From Pusillimonas sp. T2 (GTDB lineage: Bacteria > Pseudomonadota > Gammaproteobacteria > Burkholderiales > Burkholderiaceae_B): a stretch of DNA of 64,000 nt. The notes below the pieces were generated by a model. The model saw only the letters and a program-made list of their open reading frames with translations. It had not been told where the DNA came from and made no database searches. How positions within the stretch are numbered: the stretch's first letter is position 1; each line of letters begins with the position of its first letter. The translations under genes and the position numbers were made by a program. Shown piece after piece: positions 10,874-23,083 of this stretch. The DNA is taken from positions 62,001-126,000 of the forward strand of contig NZ_NIQA01000008.1 of NCBI RefSeq assembly GCF_002236805.1. The letters run 5' to 3'.

Positions 10874-11962
10874 TTACTGTAATTTTTGGTCGCCCAGCAA
10901 AACGGCTAACACCTGACACAAGCGTTGGCATTCGTCGGGCGTACCCACCGTAATACGCAAGAACTGATCGATGCGAGGCTGAGCAAAATGACGCACCAGA
11001 ATACGATTCTCGCGCAGCCCTCGCGCCAGTCCGGCAGCATCGTGCTTTGGATGACGCGCGAATACAAAATTGGCGGCGCTGGGCAATACCTGAAAACCCA
11101 ATGCAACCAGGTCAGCCGTCAGCGCGTCGCGCGCATCGATAATAGCCTGACATGCACGCCTGAAGTAATCGCGGTCTTGAATGGACGCGATGGCGCCCGC
11201 CTGCGCAATGCTGTCGAGTGGGTATGAGTTAAAGCTGTCTTTTACCCGCACCAGCGCTTCGATAATAGCCGGACTACCCACGGCATAACCCACGCGCAAG
11301 CCTGCCAAAGAGCGCGATTTTGAAAGCGTATGCACCACCGCAATGTTGTCAAATTCTGACAACAGGGCAACAGCGGACTCGGCACCGAAGTCGACATAAG
11401 CCTCGTCGACGATAACGGCGACGTCGGGATTGGCCCGCGCGATGCGACGGATATCGTCAAGCCCAAGCGCCATGCTGGTCGGCGCATTAGGGTTGGCAAA
11501 AATAATGCCCGCCGGAGTTACCGCACGCGTCTGCGTGTAATCGTCGACATTGATTGAAAAGTCGTCAGCCAGCGGTTGAAGCTCGGCGGGAACGTCGAAC
11601 AAACGGCAATACGTTTTATAAAAGCTATAGCTGATGTCGGGCATGAGCAAAGGCCGCCCGGCGTGCCGGAACAAGCCGTTGAACACATGGGCCAGCACTT
11701 CGTCGGAACCGTTACCGACAAAAACCTGAGCGGGCGACACGCCGTGATGCTCGGCAATTGCTTGACACAGCGCGGTGGATTGCGGATCGGGGTACAACCG
11801 CAGCCGCTCGTTTGCCGCTTCCTGCATGGCCTTGATGGCCAACGGCGATGGCCCCCACGGATGCTCGTTGGTATTGAGCTTGAGCAGGTCGAGAATTTTC
11901 GGCTGCTCGCCAGGCACGTAAGGCGAAAGCCCAGCAACGTGATCACTCCAGAAACGGCTCAA
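10874..11962 (-). CDS. hisC: Histidinol-phosphate aminotransferase HisC
   Basis: PLP enzyme of histidine biosynthesis, converting imidazole acetol-phosphate plus glutamate to histidinol-phosphate. The length is 362 residues. The N-terminal [14 protein letters not shown] and [10 protein letters not shown] motifs are present, and the PLP lysine is about K215 in [15 protein letters not shown]. The start is TTG at 11962, two codons after... more precisely directly abutting the der TGA stop, with GAAGGGGG about 7 bases upstream. No his operon surrounds it; hisZ nearby is the only other his biosynthetic gene here. Confidence 0.93.
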   Translation of the reverse strand: MSRFWSDHVAGLSPYVPGEQPKILDLLKLNTNEHPWGPSPLAIKAMQEAANERLRLYPDPQSTALCQAIAEHHGVSPAQVFVGNGSDEVLAHVFNGLFRHAGRPLLMPDISYSFYKTYCRLFDVPAELQPLADDFSINVDDYTQTRAVTPAGIIFANPNAPTSMALGLDDIRRIARANPDVAVIVDEAYVDFGAESAVALLSEFDNIAVVHTLSKSRSLAGLRVGYAVGSPAIIEALVRVKDSFNSYPLDSIAQAGAIASIQDRDYFRRACQAIIDARDALTADLVALGFQVLPSAANFVFARHPKHDAAGLARGLRENRILVRHFAQPRIDQFLRITVGTPDECQRLCQVLAVLLGDQKLQ

Positions 11963-13429
11963 TCAGGCCCCCTTCTGAATATACGGATTATTTGATGACT
12001 TGAATTCGATACGCAACGGTGTGCCCTCGAGCTTGAACGCCGCCCTGAACCGGGCCTCAAGGTAGCGACGATAAGCATCGGGGATGGCATCGAGCGCGTT
12101 ACCGTGAATAACGATGAGCGGCGGGTTCTGCCCGCCCTGGTGTGCGTAGCGCATTTTGGGGCGGAAAATACCTTTTCGAGGTGGTGGCTGCTGCTCGACG
12201 GCCGCCAGCAACACGCGCGTGAGCTTGGGCGTTGACAACTTCGAAAACGCGGCCGCATGTGCCGACCTGATCGACTTGAGCAAAGGCTGAATACCCTTGT
12301 CTTTAAGTGCCGAGATGGTGTGCATACGCGCAAACGATAAAAACCGTAGTTTGCGTTCGAACTCGTGCTTGATGCGGTCTCGCTCTTCGGCGTTGAGGCC
12401 GTCCCACTTATTTATCGCCACAACCAGGGCGCGCCCTGTTTCGACAATAAACCCGGCAATGTGAGCGTCTTGATCGGAAATTTCGGCGTGGGCATCGAGC
12501 ATGAGCACAACCACGTTGCAAGCCTCGATGGCCTGCAAGGTTTTAATGACCGAAAACTTTTCAATGGCCTCGAAGACCTTGCCGCGACGACGCAAGCCCG
12601 CCGTGTCGATCAGGGTAAACGACGTACCTTCGTGTTCGAAGTCGATCTCGATGGCGTCGCGGGTCGTGCCTGGCATGTCGAATGCAATGACGCGCTCTTC
12701 GCCCAGCAACGTGTTGATAAGCGTCGACTTGCCGACGTTGGGCCGCCCCACGATCGCCAGCTTTATGCGATGGCGCTTGTTCTCGTCGGCTTGCTGGTCG
12801 TCGGCTGATTCGTCTGCCTCGGCATCCAAATCAGGCAAACCGCCTTCAGCGTCGATGTCCAATACATCGCCGTACGTATCTTCGTCGGCTGAGATATCGG
12901 CGCGATCGTCGTCGGCCCCCTCGTCGAGAAACGATAAGGCGTGCTCGATGAGGTCGACGACGCCGTCGCCGTGCGAAGCTGAGATGGGGTAAGGTTCACC
13001 CAAACCCAGTTCGTGGAATTCGGCGATGGCACCAGCATTGCGCATGCCTTCGGCCTTGTTCACTGCCAGAAACACCCGTTGACCCGAGCGACGCAATAAG
13101 CGCGCGATTTCGTGGTCGTGGGCATTAACACCTGCACGAGCATCGACCAGAAAAATGACAACATCGGATTCGGCAATGGCTTGCTGGGTTTGGCGCGCCA
13201 TTTCGGCCACAATGCCGCTTTTGGCAACAGGCTCGAAACCACCGGTATCGACAGCCAGGAAAGGATACTTTCCGACCCGGCCTTCGCCGTAATGGCGGTC
13301 GCGCGTCAACCCGGAAAAATCGGCCACCAGAGCAGCACGCGAACGGGTAAGACGGTTGAACAACGTGGATTTACCCACGTTGGCCCGACCGACCAAAGCC
13401 ACTACCGGCTTGAATAAAACCTTTTTCAA
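11963..13429 (-). CDS. der: Ribosome-assembly GTPase Der (EngA)
   Basis: Double-GTPase needed for 50S maturation, 488 residues. The first G domain has G1 GRANVGKST at 14-22 (Ala where Pro is most common), the second has GRPNVGKST near residue 227 with [10 protein letters not shown] and NKWDGL, and a KH-like domain ends the protein. The two G domains are separated by an acidic linker (about 165-220) rich in Asp/Glu. The start is TTG 13429, overlapping the bamB stop as TTGA; no ATG would leave the first P-loop intact. Confidence 0.96.
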   Translation of the reverse strand: MKKVLFKPVVALVGRANVGKSTLFNRLTRSRAALVADFSGLTRDRHYGEGRVGKYPFLAVDTGGFEPVAKSGIVAEMARQTQQAIAESDVVIFLVDARAGVNAHDHEIARLLRRSGQRVFLAVNKAEGMRNAGAIAEFHELGLGEPYPISASHGDGVVDLIEHALSFLDEGADDDRADISADEDTYGDVLDIDAEGGLPDLDAEADESADDQQADENKRHRIKLAIVGRPNVGKSTLINTLLGEERVIAFDMPGTTRDAIEIDFEHEGTSFTLIDTAGLRRRGKVFEAIEKFSVIKTLQAIEACNVVVLMLDAHAEISDQDAHIAGFIVETGRALVVAINKWDGLNAEERDRIKHEFERKLRFLSFARMHTISALKDKGIQPLLKSIRSAHAAAFSKLSTPKLTRVLLAAVEQQPPPRKGIFRPKMRYAHQGGQNPPLIVIHGNALDAIPDAYRRYLEARFRAAFKLEGTPLRIEFKSSNNPYIQKGA

Positions 13430-14580
13430 TTGACACCAACCAAAACTAAACTGCCATTACCCGTCTGGACCAGCACGCCACGCGGCGTGGAGACCAACGG
13501 TGAGACCACTGCCCCACCGCCAACCTGCAGACGGCCAAGCAAACGGCCGTCGGAAGACGAGAGAAAGTGGACGTATCCATCGTAATCACCAAAGGCAACC
13601 GCCGAACCAACCACAGCCGGACCGGACAAGCGGCGGTTGCGCAAAGCATCTTGTCGCCATTGCTCGCCACCGTCGGTCAGGCTGAAGGCGTAAACCGTAT
13701 CACGCCCGGCTGCACCGTATACCTGACGACTATCGGAGGCAATGCCCGTGGTCGTGGAGAACGCCTGTTCCCAAACCGGGATCCCACCCTGAGCGATATC
13801 GAAACACACGATACGCCCTTGATAAGAGGCGCCGCACAGCAACGACCCCTGAGTTTGCGGCGCGCCCACAACGTCATTGATGCGTTCCAGGTCGGTGGCG
13901 CCGCGCGGTGTCGATACTGTGCCTTCCCATTGCACCGCGCCGTCTTGGGCAGAAATGACAATAAGACGACCATTGGGCAAACCGGAAATGACCACCCCTT
14001 CGATGATCAGCATTTGCATATTGGTTTTTAGCGCCAGCGCCGGACCTGGGCGCTGCACAGACCACAGTCGGTCGCCCGTGGCAGCGTCGAATGCCTGGAT
14101 GCGGTAGTCGCTGCTACGCACCACGACAACGCCTGCGCCCACGACGGGCGGCACAAAAACTTCGCTGGAGGCCTGGGCGCGCCATTTTTCCTGGCCCTGG
14201 TCGTCGAATGCCACTACCGTACCATCAGGGCCTGCAACTGCAGTTGTGATGCCATCGGAACCTACCCCTGCAGACAAGTCGACGCCTGCGTCGGCCCGCC
14301 ATTGCATACCGCCGCCCGACAAGCTGGCCTTGACGACATTACCATTGGGGGTCGCCGCGTAAACGCTGTCCCCCACAACAACGGGTACGAAACCGGAACC
14401 GCCGCCGCTACCGATATTGACCGACCAGGCCATGCTGGCCGAAACGCCTGCCGGATATTCGGTAAGCGGGGCCGGCTCGAAGCGTGGGTCTTTGGGCGTA
14501 AACCAGGAGCAGCCTGCCAACACAGAAAGGCTGAGCGCCGCAACGGCACACTTCAGACGACGAGACATAACAGCATGCAT
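13426..14580 (-). CDS. bamB: Outer-membrane assembly lipoprotein BamB
   Basis: Beta-propeller lipoprotein of the BAM complex, 384 residues. The signal peptide ends in the lipobox LAGC with lipidated Cys24. Repeated PQQ-like blade segments follow ([52 protein letters not shown]). ATG 14580 has GGAG upstream and lies 4 bases after the yfgM stop. The stop overlaps the TTG start of der. Confidence 0.95.
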   Translation of the reverse strand: MHAVMSRRLKCAVAALSLSVLAGCSWFTPKDPRFEPAPLTEYPAGVSASMAWSVNIGSGGGSGFVPVVVGDSVYAATPNGNVVKASLSGGGMQWRADAGVDLSAGVGSDGITTAVAGPDGTVVAFDDQGQEKWRAQASSEVFVPPVVGAGVVVVRSSDYRIQAFDAATGDRLWSVQRPGPALALKTNMQMLIIEGVVISGLPNGRLIVISAQDGAVQWEGTVSTPRGATDLERINDVVGAPQTQGSLLCGASYQGRIVCFDIAQGGIPVWEQAFSTTTGIASDSRQVYGAAGRDTVYAFSLTDGGEQWRQDALRNRRLSGPAVVGSAVAFGDYDGYVHFLSSSDGRLLGRLQVGGGAVVSPLVSTPRGVLVQTGNGSLVLVGVN

Positions 14581-14584
14581 AAGG

Positions 14585-15217
14585 TCAGACTCCGAGGGCG
14601 TCAATTTTGAGTTGAATAATTTGGGTCATGGGGTCGGCGCCCAAGGCTTCGATAGCATTCAGCCAGGCAGACTTGGCGTCTTCTTTCTTGCCTTGTGCGG
14701 CCAGAACATCGCCCTGACGGTCGGAGAACAAGGCCTCGAAGGCTTCAGGCCCGTTGGCGACCAGCGCCAACGCGGCGTCGTACTCTTTCTGTTCGAGCAA
14801 AACACCGGCAAGACGCAACTGGGCCAAAGGCACCAGTGCGGGGTCTTTACTGTTGTCGATAACCCACTGCAATTGTTCTTTGGCGCCTGCGTAATCTTGC
14901 TGTTGTGCCAACACCTGGGCAGCCACCAAGGCGCCGCGCGTGGTGTAACCCGACGCCGGGAAGTCGGCACGCAGGGTCTGGCTCGCCGCCTTGACCCGCT
15001 CGAGGGAGTCATCACCCGGCTTGGTGGCCGCAGATTCGAGGGCTTCGAAGTAACCCATGGCCTGACGGGCCTGATTACCTTCGTACCACTGCCAACCGCG
15101 CCAACCGGCGAAGGCCAGCGCAACAACCGCAACTACTGTCACGATCAACGTGCCGTAACGGTCCCACCACTGCCGGATTGCGTCTAGTTTTTCCTGTTCT
15201 TCGAGATCGTATGCCAT
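14585..15217 (-). CDS. yfgM: YfgM-type tetratricopeptide membrane protein
   Basis: Ancillary factor of the SecYEG translocon and periplasmic chaperone network in E. coli. This protein has 210 residues. A short cytoplasmic N-terminus (MAYDLEEQEKLDAIRQWWDRYG) is typical of the family. One membrane helix lies at about 24-41 and a periplasmic TPR-like region of Ala/Leu/Gln-rich helices fills the rest. It sits between hisS and bamB, the same neighbours as in E. coli. Confidence 0.9.
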   Translation of the reverse strand: MAYDLEEQEKLDAIRQWWDRYGTLIVTVVAVVALAFAGWRGWQWYEGNQARQAMGYFEALESAATKPGDDSLERVKAASQTLRADFPASGYTTRGALVAAQVLAQQQDYAGAKEQLQWVIDNSKDPALVPLAQLRLAGVLLEQKEYDAALALVANGPEAFEALFSDRQGDVLAAQGKKEDAKSAWLNAIEALGADPMTQIIQLKIDALGV

Positions 15218-15224
15218 GCTGTTT

Positions 15225-16514
15225 TTATACCTTTTGTTTCAGGACTTCTACCAGACGGGTCATTGGAACCGTCTCTTGTTGCTGGCCATCGGAGATGGCA
15301 TCGGCGCGCAGCCATTTTATGCTGACCGTGTTTTCGCGCAACTCATCTTCGCCAATAATGACTGCCGCCTGTGCGCCACTGGCATCGGCACGCTTGAACT
15401 GCGACTTGAAACCAGACGATCCGGCATGAACAATGACACGCACGCCAGCGTCGCGCAATGATTCGGCCAGTGTGGCCGCAGCGCGTTGCGCCGCATCAGA
15501 CTGGTGAATCATGTAAACCTGACACTCGGGTACGGCCAGCGGTGCCTGAGACTGGCTCCAGAGATCGAGCAAACGCTCCATACCAATGGCAAAACCAACC
15601 GCCGGGGCGCTTTTGCCACCCAGAAGCTCGATGAGGCCGTCGTAGCGCCCACCGCCGCAGACCGTGCCCTGCGCGCCCAACTGGTCGGTAATCCATTCGA
15701 AAACCGTACCGTTGTAGTAATCGAGACCACGCACCAGACGAGGGTTAAGGGTGTACGAAATTCCGGCGTCGGCCAACCGGGCGCACACGCCGTCGAAGTG
15801 TGCGCGCGACTCGTCGCCCAGGAAGTCGAAAAGACTGGGGGCCGCATTAGCCATGTCTTGCATGGCAGGGTTTTTGGTGTCGAGCACACGCAGCGGATTG
15901 GTGTGCATGCGACGTCGGGCCTCTTCGTCGAGTACGTCGATGTGGGCTTCGAGATGCCGCACCAGCGCCTCGCGGTGCGCGGCCCTTTCGTGGGGCTGAC
16001 CCAACGAATTCAGCTCGAGGCGCACATGCTGAAGCCCCAACGTCTTCCAGAGACGAGACAGCATCACGATCAATTCGGCGTCGATATCGGGGCCGGCGAA
16101 CCCAAGCGCCTCGACGTCGATTTGATGAAACTGGCGATACCGGCCGCGCTGAGGCTTTTCGTGACGAAATACCGGACCCAACGAATACACACGTTGCGGA
16201 CGGTCGTACAACAAGTTGTGTTCGATGGTGGCGCGAACAATGCCCGCAGTGAACTCGGGGCGCAGGGTAAGGTGTTCATCGTTCAACGCATCGGTGAACG
16301 AATACATTTCTTTTTCGACGATGTCGGTAACTTCGCCAATACCTCGCGTAAACAAACGTGTGTGCTCGAGCACAGGCGCGCGCATGTTGCGGTACCCGTA
16401 GGCGGCCAGCCACTGCCGGACTATTTCTTCGAGTTGCTCCCAGTGCGCGCTGGATTCTGGCAAGACATCTTTCATGCCGGTAATGGCATGCACTTTTTTA
16501 AACGACTGCGACAT
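15225..16514 (-). CDS. hisS: Histidyl-tRNA synthetase
   Basis: Charges tRNA-His. The 429-residue class II enzyme has motif 1 near [16 protein letters not shown]. Motif 2 is [18 protein letters not shown] and motif 3 is [13 protein letters not shown]. The histidine-specific motifs [15 protein letters not shown] and GGGRYDGL are present, with a C-terminal anticodon-binding domain. It lies 7 bases upstream of yfgM in the ispG-hisS-yfgM-bamB-der row. Confidence 0.97.
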   Translation of the reverse strand: MSQSFKKVHAITGMKDVLPESSAHWEQLEEIVRQWLAAYGYRNMRAPVLEHTRLFTRGIGEVTDIVEKEMYSFTDALNDEHLTLRPEFTAGIVRATIEHNLLYDRPQRVYSLGPVFRHEKPQRGRYRQFHQIDVEALGFAGPDIDAELIVMLSRLWKTLGLQHVRLELNSLGQPHERAAHREALVRHLEAHIDVLDEEARRRMHTNPLRVLDTKNPAMQDMANAAPSLFDFLGDESRAHFDGVCARLADAGISYTLNPRLVRGLDYYNGTVFEWITDQLGAQGTVCGGGRYDGLIELLGGKSAPAVGFAIGMERLLDLWSQSQAPLAVPECQVYMIHQSDAAQRAAATLAESLRDAGVRVIVHAGSSGFKSQFKRADASGAQAAVIIGEDELRENTVSIKWLRADAISDGQQQETVPMTRLVEVLKQKV

Positions 16515-16537
16515 AAATGCTCTTTTTGCGTAACCGG

Positions 16538-17830
16538 TTAGCGGGAGTGACCACCAACCCCATATTTTTCTTCGACGTAACGCTCGACAATGGCCTGGAA
16601 CTCGCTGGCGATGCTATCACCTTTAAGCGTAACCGTGCGGCGGCCGTCGACGTAGACTGGCGCCGAGGGCACCTCGCCCGTACCCGGCAGGCTGATACCG
16701 ATGTCGGCGTGCTGGCTTTCGCCTGGGCCGTTCACCACGCACCCCATCACGGCAACATTCATGGTTTCGACACCCGGATAACGCGTTTTCCAGACCGGCA
16801 TTTGCTGACGCAAATAGGTTTGAATGCTATCGGCCAGTTCTTGAAACACCGTGCTGCTGGTACGCCCGCAACCCGGACACGCAACCACCATGGGCGTGAA
16901 CGCACGCAACCCCATAGTTTGCAAAATTTCTTGCGCCACAACGACTTCGCGCGTGCGGTCTCCGCCCGGCTCGGGCGTGAGCGAGATGCGAATAGTATCG
17001 CCAATACCCTGTTGCAGCAAAACCGCGAGCGCAGCCGTCGAGGCAACGATGCCCTTGCTGCCCATGCCGGCTTCGGTCAGGCCCAAATGCAAGGGATAGT
17101 CGCAACGCGAAGCCAGGTCTTGGTAAACCGCGATAAGGTCTTGCACATGGCTGACCTTGCACGACAACACGATGGCATTGCCTGGCAACCCGAGGGCCTC
17201 GGCACGCTGTGCGTTGCTGATGGCCGATACGACAAGCGCTTCGCGCATGACTGCCTGTGCGGCCCATGGCTGCGCCCGGCGACTATTTTCATCCATCATT
17301 TTGGCCATGAGGCTACTGTCGAGACTGCCCCAATTAACGCCAATACGCACCGGCTTGTTGTAACGACAGGCCACTTCAATCATTTGAGCAAAGTTGTCGT
17401 CGCGTTTGTTACCCGCGCCCATATTGCCCGGGTTGATACGATACTTGGACAATGCCTGGGCACAATCAGGAAACTGGGTAAGCAGCTTGTGGCCGTTGTA
17501 ATGAAAGTCGCCCACCAGGGGGACGTTAACGCCCATGCGGTCAAGCTGCTCACGAATGGCGGGCACTTGCGCTGCGGCTTCGGGCGTGTTGACGGTAATA
17601 CGCACGACTTCGGAGCCGGCCATAGCCAGATCTTTGACCTGAATGGCGGTTGCGATGGGGTCGGCCGTATCGGTATTGGTCATGGACTGCACGACAACCG
17701 GCGCACCTCCACCGACACGCACCGTGTGATCGTTCCAGGAAAGAACGACCTGACGGGTGTCGCGGCGGGACGCGGGGCCCACGGAAACATTTGGCCGGTC
17801 TTGACCGGCCGGGGAGTCAATATGCGTCAT
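16538..17830 (-). CDS. ispG: 4-hydroxy-3-methylbut-2-enyl diphosphate synthase IspG (GcpE)
   Basis: Iron-sulfur enzyme of the non-mevalonate isoprenoid pathway, 430 residues. The TIM-barrel part contains [13 protein letters not shown] and RINPGNMG. The 4Fe-4S cysteines are in ACPGCGRTS and [11 protein letters not shown], followed by the catalytic-region Glu of NGPGE. It lies between the HTH membrane protein and hisS. Confidence 0.97.
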   Translation of the reverse strand: MTHIDSPAGQDRPNVSVGPASRRDTRQVVLSWNDHTVRVGGGAPVVVQSMTNTDTADPIATAIQVKDLAMAGSEVVRITVNTPEAAAQVPAIREQLDRMGVNVPLVGDFHYNGHKLLTQFPDCAQALSKYRINPGNMGAGNKRDDNFAQMIEVACRYNKPVRIGVNWGSLDSSLMAKMMDENSRRAQPWAAQAVMREALVVSAISNAQRAEALGLPGNAIVLSCKVSHVQDLIAVYQDLASRCDYPLHLGLTEAGMGSKGIVASTAALAVLLQQGIGDTIRISLTPEPGGDRTREVVVAQEILQTMGLRAFTPMVVACPGCGRTSSTVFQELADSIQTYLRQQMPVWKTRYPGVETMNVAVMGCVVNGPGESQHADIGISLPGTGEVPSAPVYVDGRRTVTLKGDSIASEFQAIVERYVEEKYGVGGHSR

Positions 17831-17856
17831 TGCTGCTGTAACAGACTAATGTAAAG

Positions 17857-18360
17857 TCAGGACTGAGCCGACCGGAACCATTCGAGGGTCAGCCAGGCTT
17901 CAGGCACCCAGCCACGGTCGACAGCATAAAAACCGGCAGCCGCCAACACCAACAAAATCACCACAAACCAAACCCACGAGAAACCGCGGGATTCGTGCTG
18001 AACAGGAAGATCGGATGGCGTAAAGGCGGCCCCGCCCTCGATGGGCGCAATACCAGCTTTGGGCACGGCTGCATTGCCGGTTTGATTGCCGAGCATCACC
18101 ATAATGGCATCGACATCGGCCTCGAGGAAACGCGCATAATTTTTAACCATGCCGCGTAAAGGCAAGCCCACCGGAAGGTCGGCCCATTGCTCGGCTTCGA
18201 GCGCTTGCAACTGCCGTGTAGAAAACTTCAATCGGGCGGAGGCTTCAGACAGTGTGACGCGCCGCGCCTGTCTCAGGGTTTTCAGCGTTGCGCCGACACC
18301 GTCTCGTAAGTTGACGACGGAACCGGACTGCGCCTCTTCTTTGAGCAGGGGTTGGTTCAT
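17857..18360 (-). CDS. Short RodZ-like helix-turn-helix membrane protein
   Basis: 167 residues. The N-terminal HTH_25-type domain, as found in RodZ, spans about 18-85 ([47 protein letters not shown]). One membrane helix lies at about 131-150 ([20 protein letters not shown]) and only some 17 residues follow. The C-terminal periplasmic domain of E. coli RodZ (about 337 residues) is missing, so a role in MreB anchoring is inference. ATG 18360 overlaps the rlmN stop as ATGA with GAGGAG upstream. Confidence 0.8.
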   Translation of the reverse strand: MNQPLLKEEAQSGSVVNLRDGVGATLKTLRQARRVTLSEASARLKFSTRQLQALEAEQWADLPVGLPLRGMVKNYARFLEADVDAIMVMLGNQTGNAAVPKAGIAPIEGGAAFTPSDLPVQHESRGFSWVWFVVILLVLAAAGFYAVDRGWVPEAWLTLEWFRSAQS

Positions 18361-19514
18361 GCATGCTCCTCTTTGATGAGTATGGTGGCACGATCGGGCA
18401 ACCTTTCGTTGATGCGCGTGCGGTCTTTGACATCGCCGGCCAGTTGACCACAAGCAGCAGCGATGTCGTCGCCGCGTGTTTTACGCACTGTAGTGACGAC
18501 ACCGGCATCGGTCAGCCGCTGCGCGAAAATACGAACCCGGGCAGCTGGGGAGCGCTTCAACCCCGACTGAGGAAAAGGGTTAAACGGGATCAGGTTGAAC
18601 TTGCAACGTACCTGCCGCGCGATATCAATGAGTTCGCGGGCGTGCTGATCGGTGTCATTGACACCGTCAAGCATTATGTATTCGAAAGTGATGAAATCGC
18701 GCGGTGCATGCTGCAAATAACGATTGCAGGCGTCGAGCAGTTCGCGCAACGAATGTTTGCGATTAAGGGGTACCAGGCGATCGCGCAGGGCATCGTTGGG
18801 GGCATGCAGCGATACCGCCAGAGCCACGGGACAATCTTGGGCAAGACGGTCGATGAAAGGCACGACGCCCGATGTACTGACCGTTACCCGGCGACGCGAC
18901 AACCCATAGGCGTTGTCGTCGAGCATGAGGCGCAAGGCCCCCAGGACGTTGTCGTAATTGAGCAAGGGTTCGCCCATGCCCATCATGACGACGTTGGTGA
19001 TCACGCGCTGCGGCGGCGCTACCGAGCCGGGGCCATCGATGCGCGCACTGCCCAAGTCGGCCTCGAGGGTGCGTTTCGCATGCCACAGCTGCCCGATGAT
19101 TTCGGCGGTGGTGAGGTTTCGGTTGAAACCCTGATAACCCGTAGAGCAAAACGGGCACGCAACCGTGCAGCCGGCCTGGCTGGAAATGCATAAGGTGCCG
19201 CGATCATCTTCAGGAATGAAGACGGTTTCGACGGCGTTGTTGTTGCCGACATCGAACAGCCACTTGCGTGTACCATCGGACGAGCGCTGTTCGGTTTGTA
19301 CGCTCGGCGCAACAATGCAGCAATGCTGGTCGAGCTGGCCGCGAAACTCGCGGGCCAGATCGGACATGACCTCGAACGAACCCGCGCTTCGCTGATGCAC
19401 CCAGCGCATAAGCTGACGTGCACGAAACGGCTTGCCACCCCACTGCGCAACCAGATCGGTCAGTTCGGTGGCGCCCAGGCCAAGTACGTTGGTTCGTTCG
19501 GTAGTATCGGTCAT
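18357..19514 (-). CDS. rlmN: Dual-specificity 23S rRNA / tRNA adenine C2-methyltransferase RlmN
   Basis: Radical SAM enzyme methylating A2503 of 23S rRNA and A37 of some tRNAs, 385 residues. The cluster motif CxxxCxxC is seen as CTVACPFCS at about 117-125. Further family motifs are [12 protein letters not shown] and SLHAPND, and the C-terminal conserved cysteine is in [13 protein letters not shown]. It is followed by the RodZ-like gene with an ATGA overlap. A small hairpin (19521-19534) lies just upstream of the start. Confidence 0.96.
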   Translation of the reverse strand: MTDTTERTNVLGLGATELTDLVAQWGGKPFRARQLMRWVHQRSAGSFEVMSDLAREFRGQLDQHCCIVAPSVQTEQRSSDGTRKWLFDVGNNNAVETVFIPEDDRGTLCISSQAGCTVACPFCSTGYQGFNRNLTTAEIIGQLWHAKRTLEADLGSARIDGPGSVAPPQRVITNVVMMGMGEPLLNYDNVLGALRLMLDDNAYGLSRRRVTVSTSGVVPFIDRLAQDCPVALAVSLHAPNDALRDRLVPLNRKHSLRELLDACNRYLQHAPRDFITFEYIMLDGVNDTDQHARELIDIARQVRCKFNLIPFNPFPQSGLKRSPAARVRIFAQRLTDAGVVTTVRKTRGDDIAAACGQLAGDVKDRTRINERLPDRATILIKEEHA

Positions 19515-19541
19515 GAGTTTGGGCGGTATCGCCCCGAGAAA

Positions 19542-19967
19542 TTAACGGCTGTGAATGTTGCTTTCGGGGAAGAAGAAAGCAATTTCAACTGCGGCGGTTT
19601 CAGGAGCGTCGGAACCGTGAACTGCGTTGGCGTCGATGCTGTCGGCGAAGTCGGCGCGGATGGTACCGGCTTCAGCTTTTTTAGGATCTGTTGCGCCCAT
19701 CAGGTCGCGGTTTTTCTGGATGGCGCTTTCGCCTTCGAGAACCTGAACGAACACAGGACCGGAAACCATGAAATCAACCAGATCTTTGAAAAACGGACGT
19801 GCTGCATGAACGGCGTAAAAGCGTTCAGCTTCGGCGCGCGACAACTGTTTGAGCTGAGCGGCGACGACTTTCAGGCCGGCCTGCTCGAAGCGGGCAACGA
19901 TCTGGCCAATGACGTTCTTGGCGACTGCATCGGGTTTGATAATGGAAAGGGTGCGTTCGATTGCCAT
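19542..19967 (-). CDS. ndk: Nucleoside diphosphate kinase
   Basis: Transfers the gamma-phosphate between NTPs and NDPs. The 141-residue protein carries [10 protein letters not shown] at the start and the phospho-histidine in NAVHGSD. It is the first gene of the long minus-strand row, with its own promoter candidate at 20007-20034. Confidence 0.98.
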   Translation of the reverse strand: MAIERTLSIIKPDAVAKNVIGQIVARFEQAGLKVVAAQLKQLSRAEAERFYAVHAARPFFKDLVDFMVSGPVFVQVLEGESAIQKNRDLMGATDPKKAEAGTIRADFADSIDANAVHGSDAPETAAVEIAFFFPESNIHSR

Positions 19968-20006
19968 AAAATATCCAAATTGAAAGAAAAGATTTTCTTA
20001 GTAAAA

Positions 20007-20034
20007 ACAATAACTTTGCTAAAGTTTTTGTCAA
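20007..20034 (-). promoter_or_regulatory. Candidate sigma-70 promoter of ndk
   Basis: On the minus strand a perfect -35 TTGACA (20034-20029), a 16-base spacer and TATTGT (20012-20007). It lies 40 bases upstream of the ndk ATG in the divergent ndk/valS gap. I found no comparably clear promoter for valS. Confidence 0.6.
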
Positions 20035-20160
20035 CCGCTCATTTTAACATGCCTATTTGCCCGTTCTGCATCATAAAATGGCGGGTTTCGCCCTGAACCG
20101 TTCAGAAAGACCGCATTTCAGTGGCATTTTTATCGATTACACGCATTAACAAGCTAATTT

Positions 20161-23010
20161 ATGACATCTAACGCCGCAACCCCCGACGACAACGCCTTGC
20201 CTAAAAGTTTTGAGCCCGATGCGCTCGAATCGCGCTGGTACGCCAAATGGGAACAACAAGGGTATTTCAGGGGCGGCCAACACGTACAACCTGCCGCAGG
20301 CCATGCCAGCGAACCGTTCGTCGTTCAATTCCCGCCGCCTAACGTGACCGGAACACTACACATGGGTCACGCGTTCAACCAAACCGTCATGGACGGCTTG
20401 GTGCGCTACCATCGCATGCGCGGTGACGACACCGTGTTCATCCCAGGCACCGACCACGCCGGCATCGCTACGCAAATCGTGGTCGAGCGCCAGCTCGATG
20501 CCCAGAATATCAGCCGTCACGACCTGGGGCGCGAACAGTTCCTGGAAAAAGTCTGGACCTGGAAGAACAAATCGGGCAGCGCCATTACCGAGCAATTCCG
20601 CCGCCTGGGCTCCTCGGCCGACTGGGACCGCGAATACTTCACCATGGACGACAACCTGTCACGCGGCGTTGTCGAGACCTTTGTCCGCCTGTTCGAACAA
20701 GGCCTGATCTACCGAGGCAAACGTCTGGTGAACTGGGATCCCGTCTTGGGCACAGCGGTTTCCGATCTTGAAGTGGTCAGCGAGGAAGAAGACGGCTCGA
20801 TGTGGGAAATTGCCTACCCGCTGACCGAGCCCCAAGGGGGGCTGACTCATTTAGTCGTGGCCACCACCCGCCCGGAAACCATGCTGGGCGACGTTGCCGT
20901 TATGGTGCACCCTGAAGACGAACGTTACGCCCACCTGATTGGCAAAACAGTCGAGCTGCCACTGTGCGGCCGTCAAATTCCGGTCATTGCCGACGACTAC
21001 GTCGACCGCGAGTTCGGTACCGGCGTTGTCAAGGTCACTCCGGCGCACGATTTCAACGACTACGCTGTCGGCCAACGTCACCAGCTTCCCCAGATCAGTA
21101 TTCTCACACTCGAAGCGAAAATCAACGAGAACGCGCCCGCGGCATACCAGGGGCTCGATCGCTTCGAGGCTCGCAAGCAAATTGTGGCCGACCTCGACGC
21201 CCAGGGCTTGCTTAAAAACATCAAACCCCACAAATTAATGGTGCCGCGCGGCGACCGCACGCAAACTGTCATCGAGCCCATGCTGACCGACCAGTGGTTT
21301 GTCGCCATGAGCAAACCCGCCCCCCAAGACAGCCTGCACCCAGGCAAAAGCATCACTCAGGTCGCCTTAGAAGTCGTGGCCGACGGCCGCGTCAAGTTTT
21401 GCCCCGAAAACTGGACAACCACCTATAACCAGTGGCTGGAAAAAATCCAGGATTGGTGTATTTCCCGACAATTGTGGTGGGGGCACCAGATCCCGGCATG
21501 GTATAGCGAAGACGGGCAGATTTTCGTGGCGCGCAACGAAGCCGAAGCGCTTGAGAAAGCCCGAGCAGCCGGCGTTAACGGCCCGCTCACCCGCGACAAC
21601 GACGTCCTCGATACCTGGTTTTCGTCGGCACTGGTCCCGTTCACCGATCTGGGCTGGCCTGAACAAACCCGCGATCTGGCCCGCTACTTGCCGTCCAGCG
21701 TTCTGGTGACCGGTTTCGACATCATTTTCTTCTGGGTTGCGCGCATGGTCATGATGAGCATGCACATGACCGGCCAGGTTCCATTCAAAACCGTCTATGT
21801 CCACGGCCTCGTCTGCGACATGGAAGGTAAAAAAATGAGCAAGTCCAAGGGCAATACCATCGACCCGGTCGACCTGATCGACGGTATCGACCTGGAGTCT
21901 CTGGTAACCAAGCGCACCAGCGGGCTGATGAATCCGCGCCAGGCCGCATCCATCGAGAAGAAAACACGCAAAGACTACCCGGAAGGCTTCCCTGCCTACG
22001 GCACCGATGCCCTACGCTTCACGATGGCAGCTTATGCCACACTGGGTCGAAACATCAACTTCGATCTGAAGCGCTGCGAAGGCTACCGCAACTTCTGCAA
22101 CAAACTCTGGAACGCGACGCGTTTCGTGCTGATGAACACCGAAGGGCACGACCTGTCGGGCGAAGGTAATGACGAACTGTCGTTTGTCGACCAATGGATC
22201 ATCAGCCAGCTTCAGCGCCTCGAGGCCGACGTTGAACGCGGATTCGCCGATTATCGTTTCGACTTTATCGCCAATGCTCTGTATCACTTCATTTGGGACG
22301 AGTACTGCGACTGGTACCTAGAGCTGGCCAAAGTGCAAATTCAAAATGGCACACCAGCCCAGCAGTTAGGCACGCGCCGCACCCTGATTCGCGTGCTTGA
22401 AACCCTGCTGCGTCTTGCTCACCCCATTATTCCGTTCATCACCGAAGAACTTTGGCAAAAGGTATCAATCGTGGCTGGCAAACGCCTGGCCAACGAAGAC
22501 ACCAGCATCAGCGTACGCCCCTACCCTGTCGCCGAACCCGCCAAAATCAACGATACGGCAGAAGCCCAGGTCGCTGAGCTCAAAGCCCAGGTCGAAGCGG
22601 TTCGGGCGCTACGAGGCGAGATGAATCTATCACCCGCACAACGGGTGCCTCTGGTTGCACGCGGCAACCCCGCTGTACTGGCGCGTAACAGCGCCTACCT
22701 GGCGGCTATGGCAAAGCTTAGCGAGGTTGACATTGTCGACCAGCTTCCCGACGTCGGCGCTCCGGTGCAAGTGGTTGAAACCACCGAGCTCATGCTTCGG
22801 GTCGAAATTGACGTGGTTGCCGAGCGCGCAAGGCTGGGCAAAGAAATCGAACGCCTGATCGGCGAGATTGAAAAGGCCAACGCCAAGCTGTCCAACGACA
22901 GGTTTGTGCAAAAAGCACCGCCCGCCGTCGTTGAGCAAGAAAAAGCCCGAGTTGCGCAATTCTCTGAAACCTTGAGCAAGGTGCAGGAGCAGTTCAACAA
23001 GCTGAAGTAA
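20161..23010 (+). CDS. valS: Valyl-tRNA synthetase
   Basis: Charges tRNA-Val. The 949-residue class I enzyme has the HIGH-type motif HMGH at 67-70 ([11 protein letters not shown]) and KMSKS near 558-562. The CP1 editing domain ([30 protein letters not shown]) is present. A C-terminal coiled-coil arm follows ([19 protein letters not shown]). It is the only plus-strand gene in the first 36 kb and is convergent with trmD. Confidence 0.98.
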   Translation: MTSNAATPDDNALPKSFEPDALESRWYAKWEQQGYFRGGQHVQPAAGHASEPFVVQFPPPNVTGTLHMGHAFNQTVMDGLVRYHRMRGDDTVFIPGTDHAGIATQIVVERQLDAQNISRHDLGREQFLEKVWTWKNKSGSAITEQFRRLGSSADWDREYFTMDDNLSRGVVETFVRLFEQGLIYRGKRLVNWDPVLGTAVSDLEVVSEEEDGSMWEIAYPLTEPQGGLTHLVVATTRPETMLGDVAVMVHPEDERYAHLIGKTVELPLCGRQIPVIADDYVDREFGTGVVKVTPAHDFNDYAVGQRHQLPQISILTLEAKINENAPAAYQGLDRFEARKQIVADLDAQGLLKNIKPHKLMVPRGDRTQTVIEPMLTDQWFVAMSKPAPQDSLHPGKSITQVALEVVADGRVKFCPENWTTTYNQWLEKIQDWCISRQLWWGHQIPAWYSEDGQIFVARNEAEALEKARAAGVNGPLTRDNDVLDTWFSSALVPFTDLGWPEQTRDLARYLPSSVLVTGFDIIFFWVARMVMMSMHMTGQVPFKTVYVHGLVCDMEGKKMSKSKGNTIDPVDLIDGIDLESLVTKRTSGLMNPRQAASIEKKTRKDYPEGFPAYGTDALRFTMAAYATLGRNINFDLKRCEGYRNFCNKLWNATRFVLMNTEGHDLSGEGNDELSFVDQWIISQLQRLEADVERGFADYRFDFIANALYHFIWDEYCDWYLELAKVQIQNGTPAQQLGTRRTLIRVLETLLRLAHPIIPFITEELWQKVSIVAGKRLANEDTSISVRPYPVAEPAKINDTAEAQVAELKAQVEAVRALRGEMNLSPAQRVPLVARGNPAVLARNSAYLAAMAKLSEVDIVDQLPDVGAPVQVVETTELMLRVEIDVVAERARLGKEIERLIGEIEKANAKLSNDRFVQKAPPAVVEQEKARVAQFSETLSKVQEQFNKLK

Positions 23011-23034
23011 GGCTGCGGGGCAAATCCGTGTTTT

Positions 23035-23057
23035 CCCGGCCGCGCAATGCGGCCGGG
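23035..23057. repeat. GC-rich hairpin between convergent valS and trmD
   Basis: Perfect 9-bp stem CCCGGCCGC / GCGGCCGGG with a 5-base loop, in the 73 bases between the two stop codons. Neither strand has a T-run after it, so it is not a canonical intrinsic terminator. It may act with Rho or protect 3' ends. Confidence 0.55.
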
Positions 23058-23083
23058 GCTATCAGCCCTACCCCACACGGACC

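Noticed and set aside
16517-17854. Long plus-strand open frame (445 codons) opposite ispG
   Set aside because: It mirrors ispG almost exactly, has no family resemblance and low-complexity basic composition; an antisense shadow of a GC-rich gene.
19521-19534. Small hairpin GGGCG/CGCCC between ndk and rlmN as a terminator
   Set aside because: Five-base stem without a T-run; too weak to call, and it sits next to the rlmN start.
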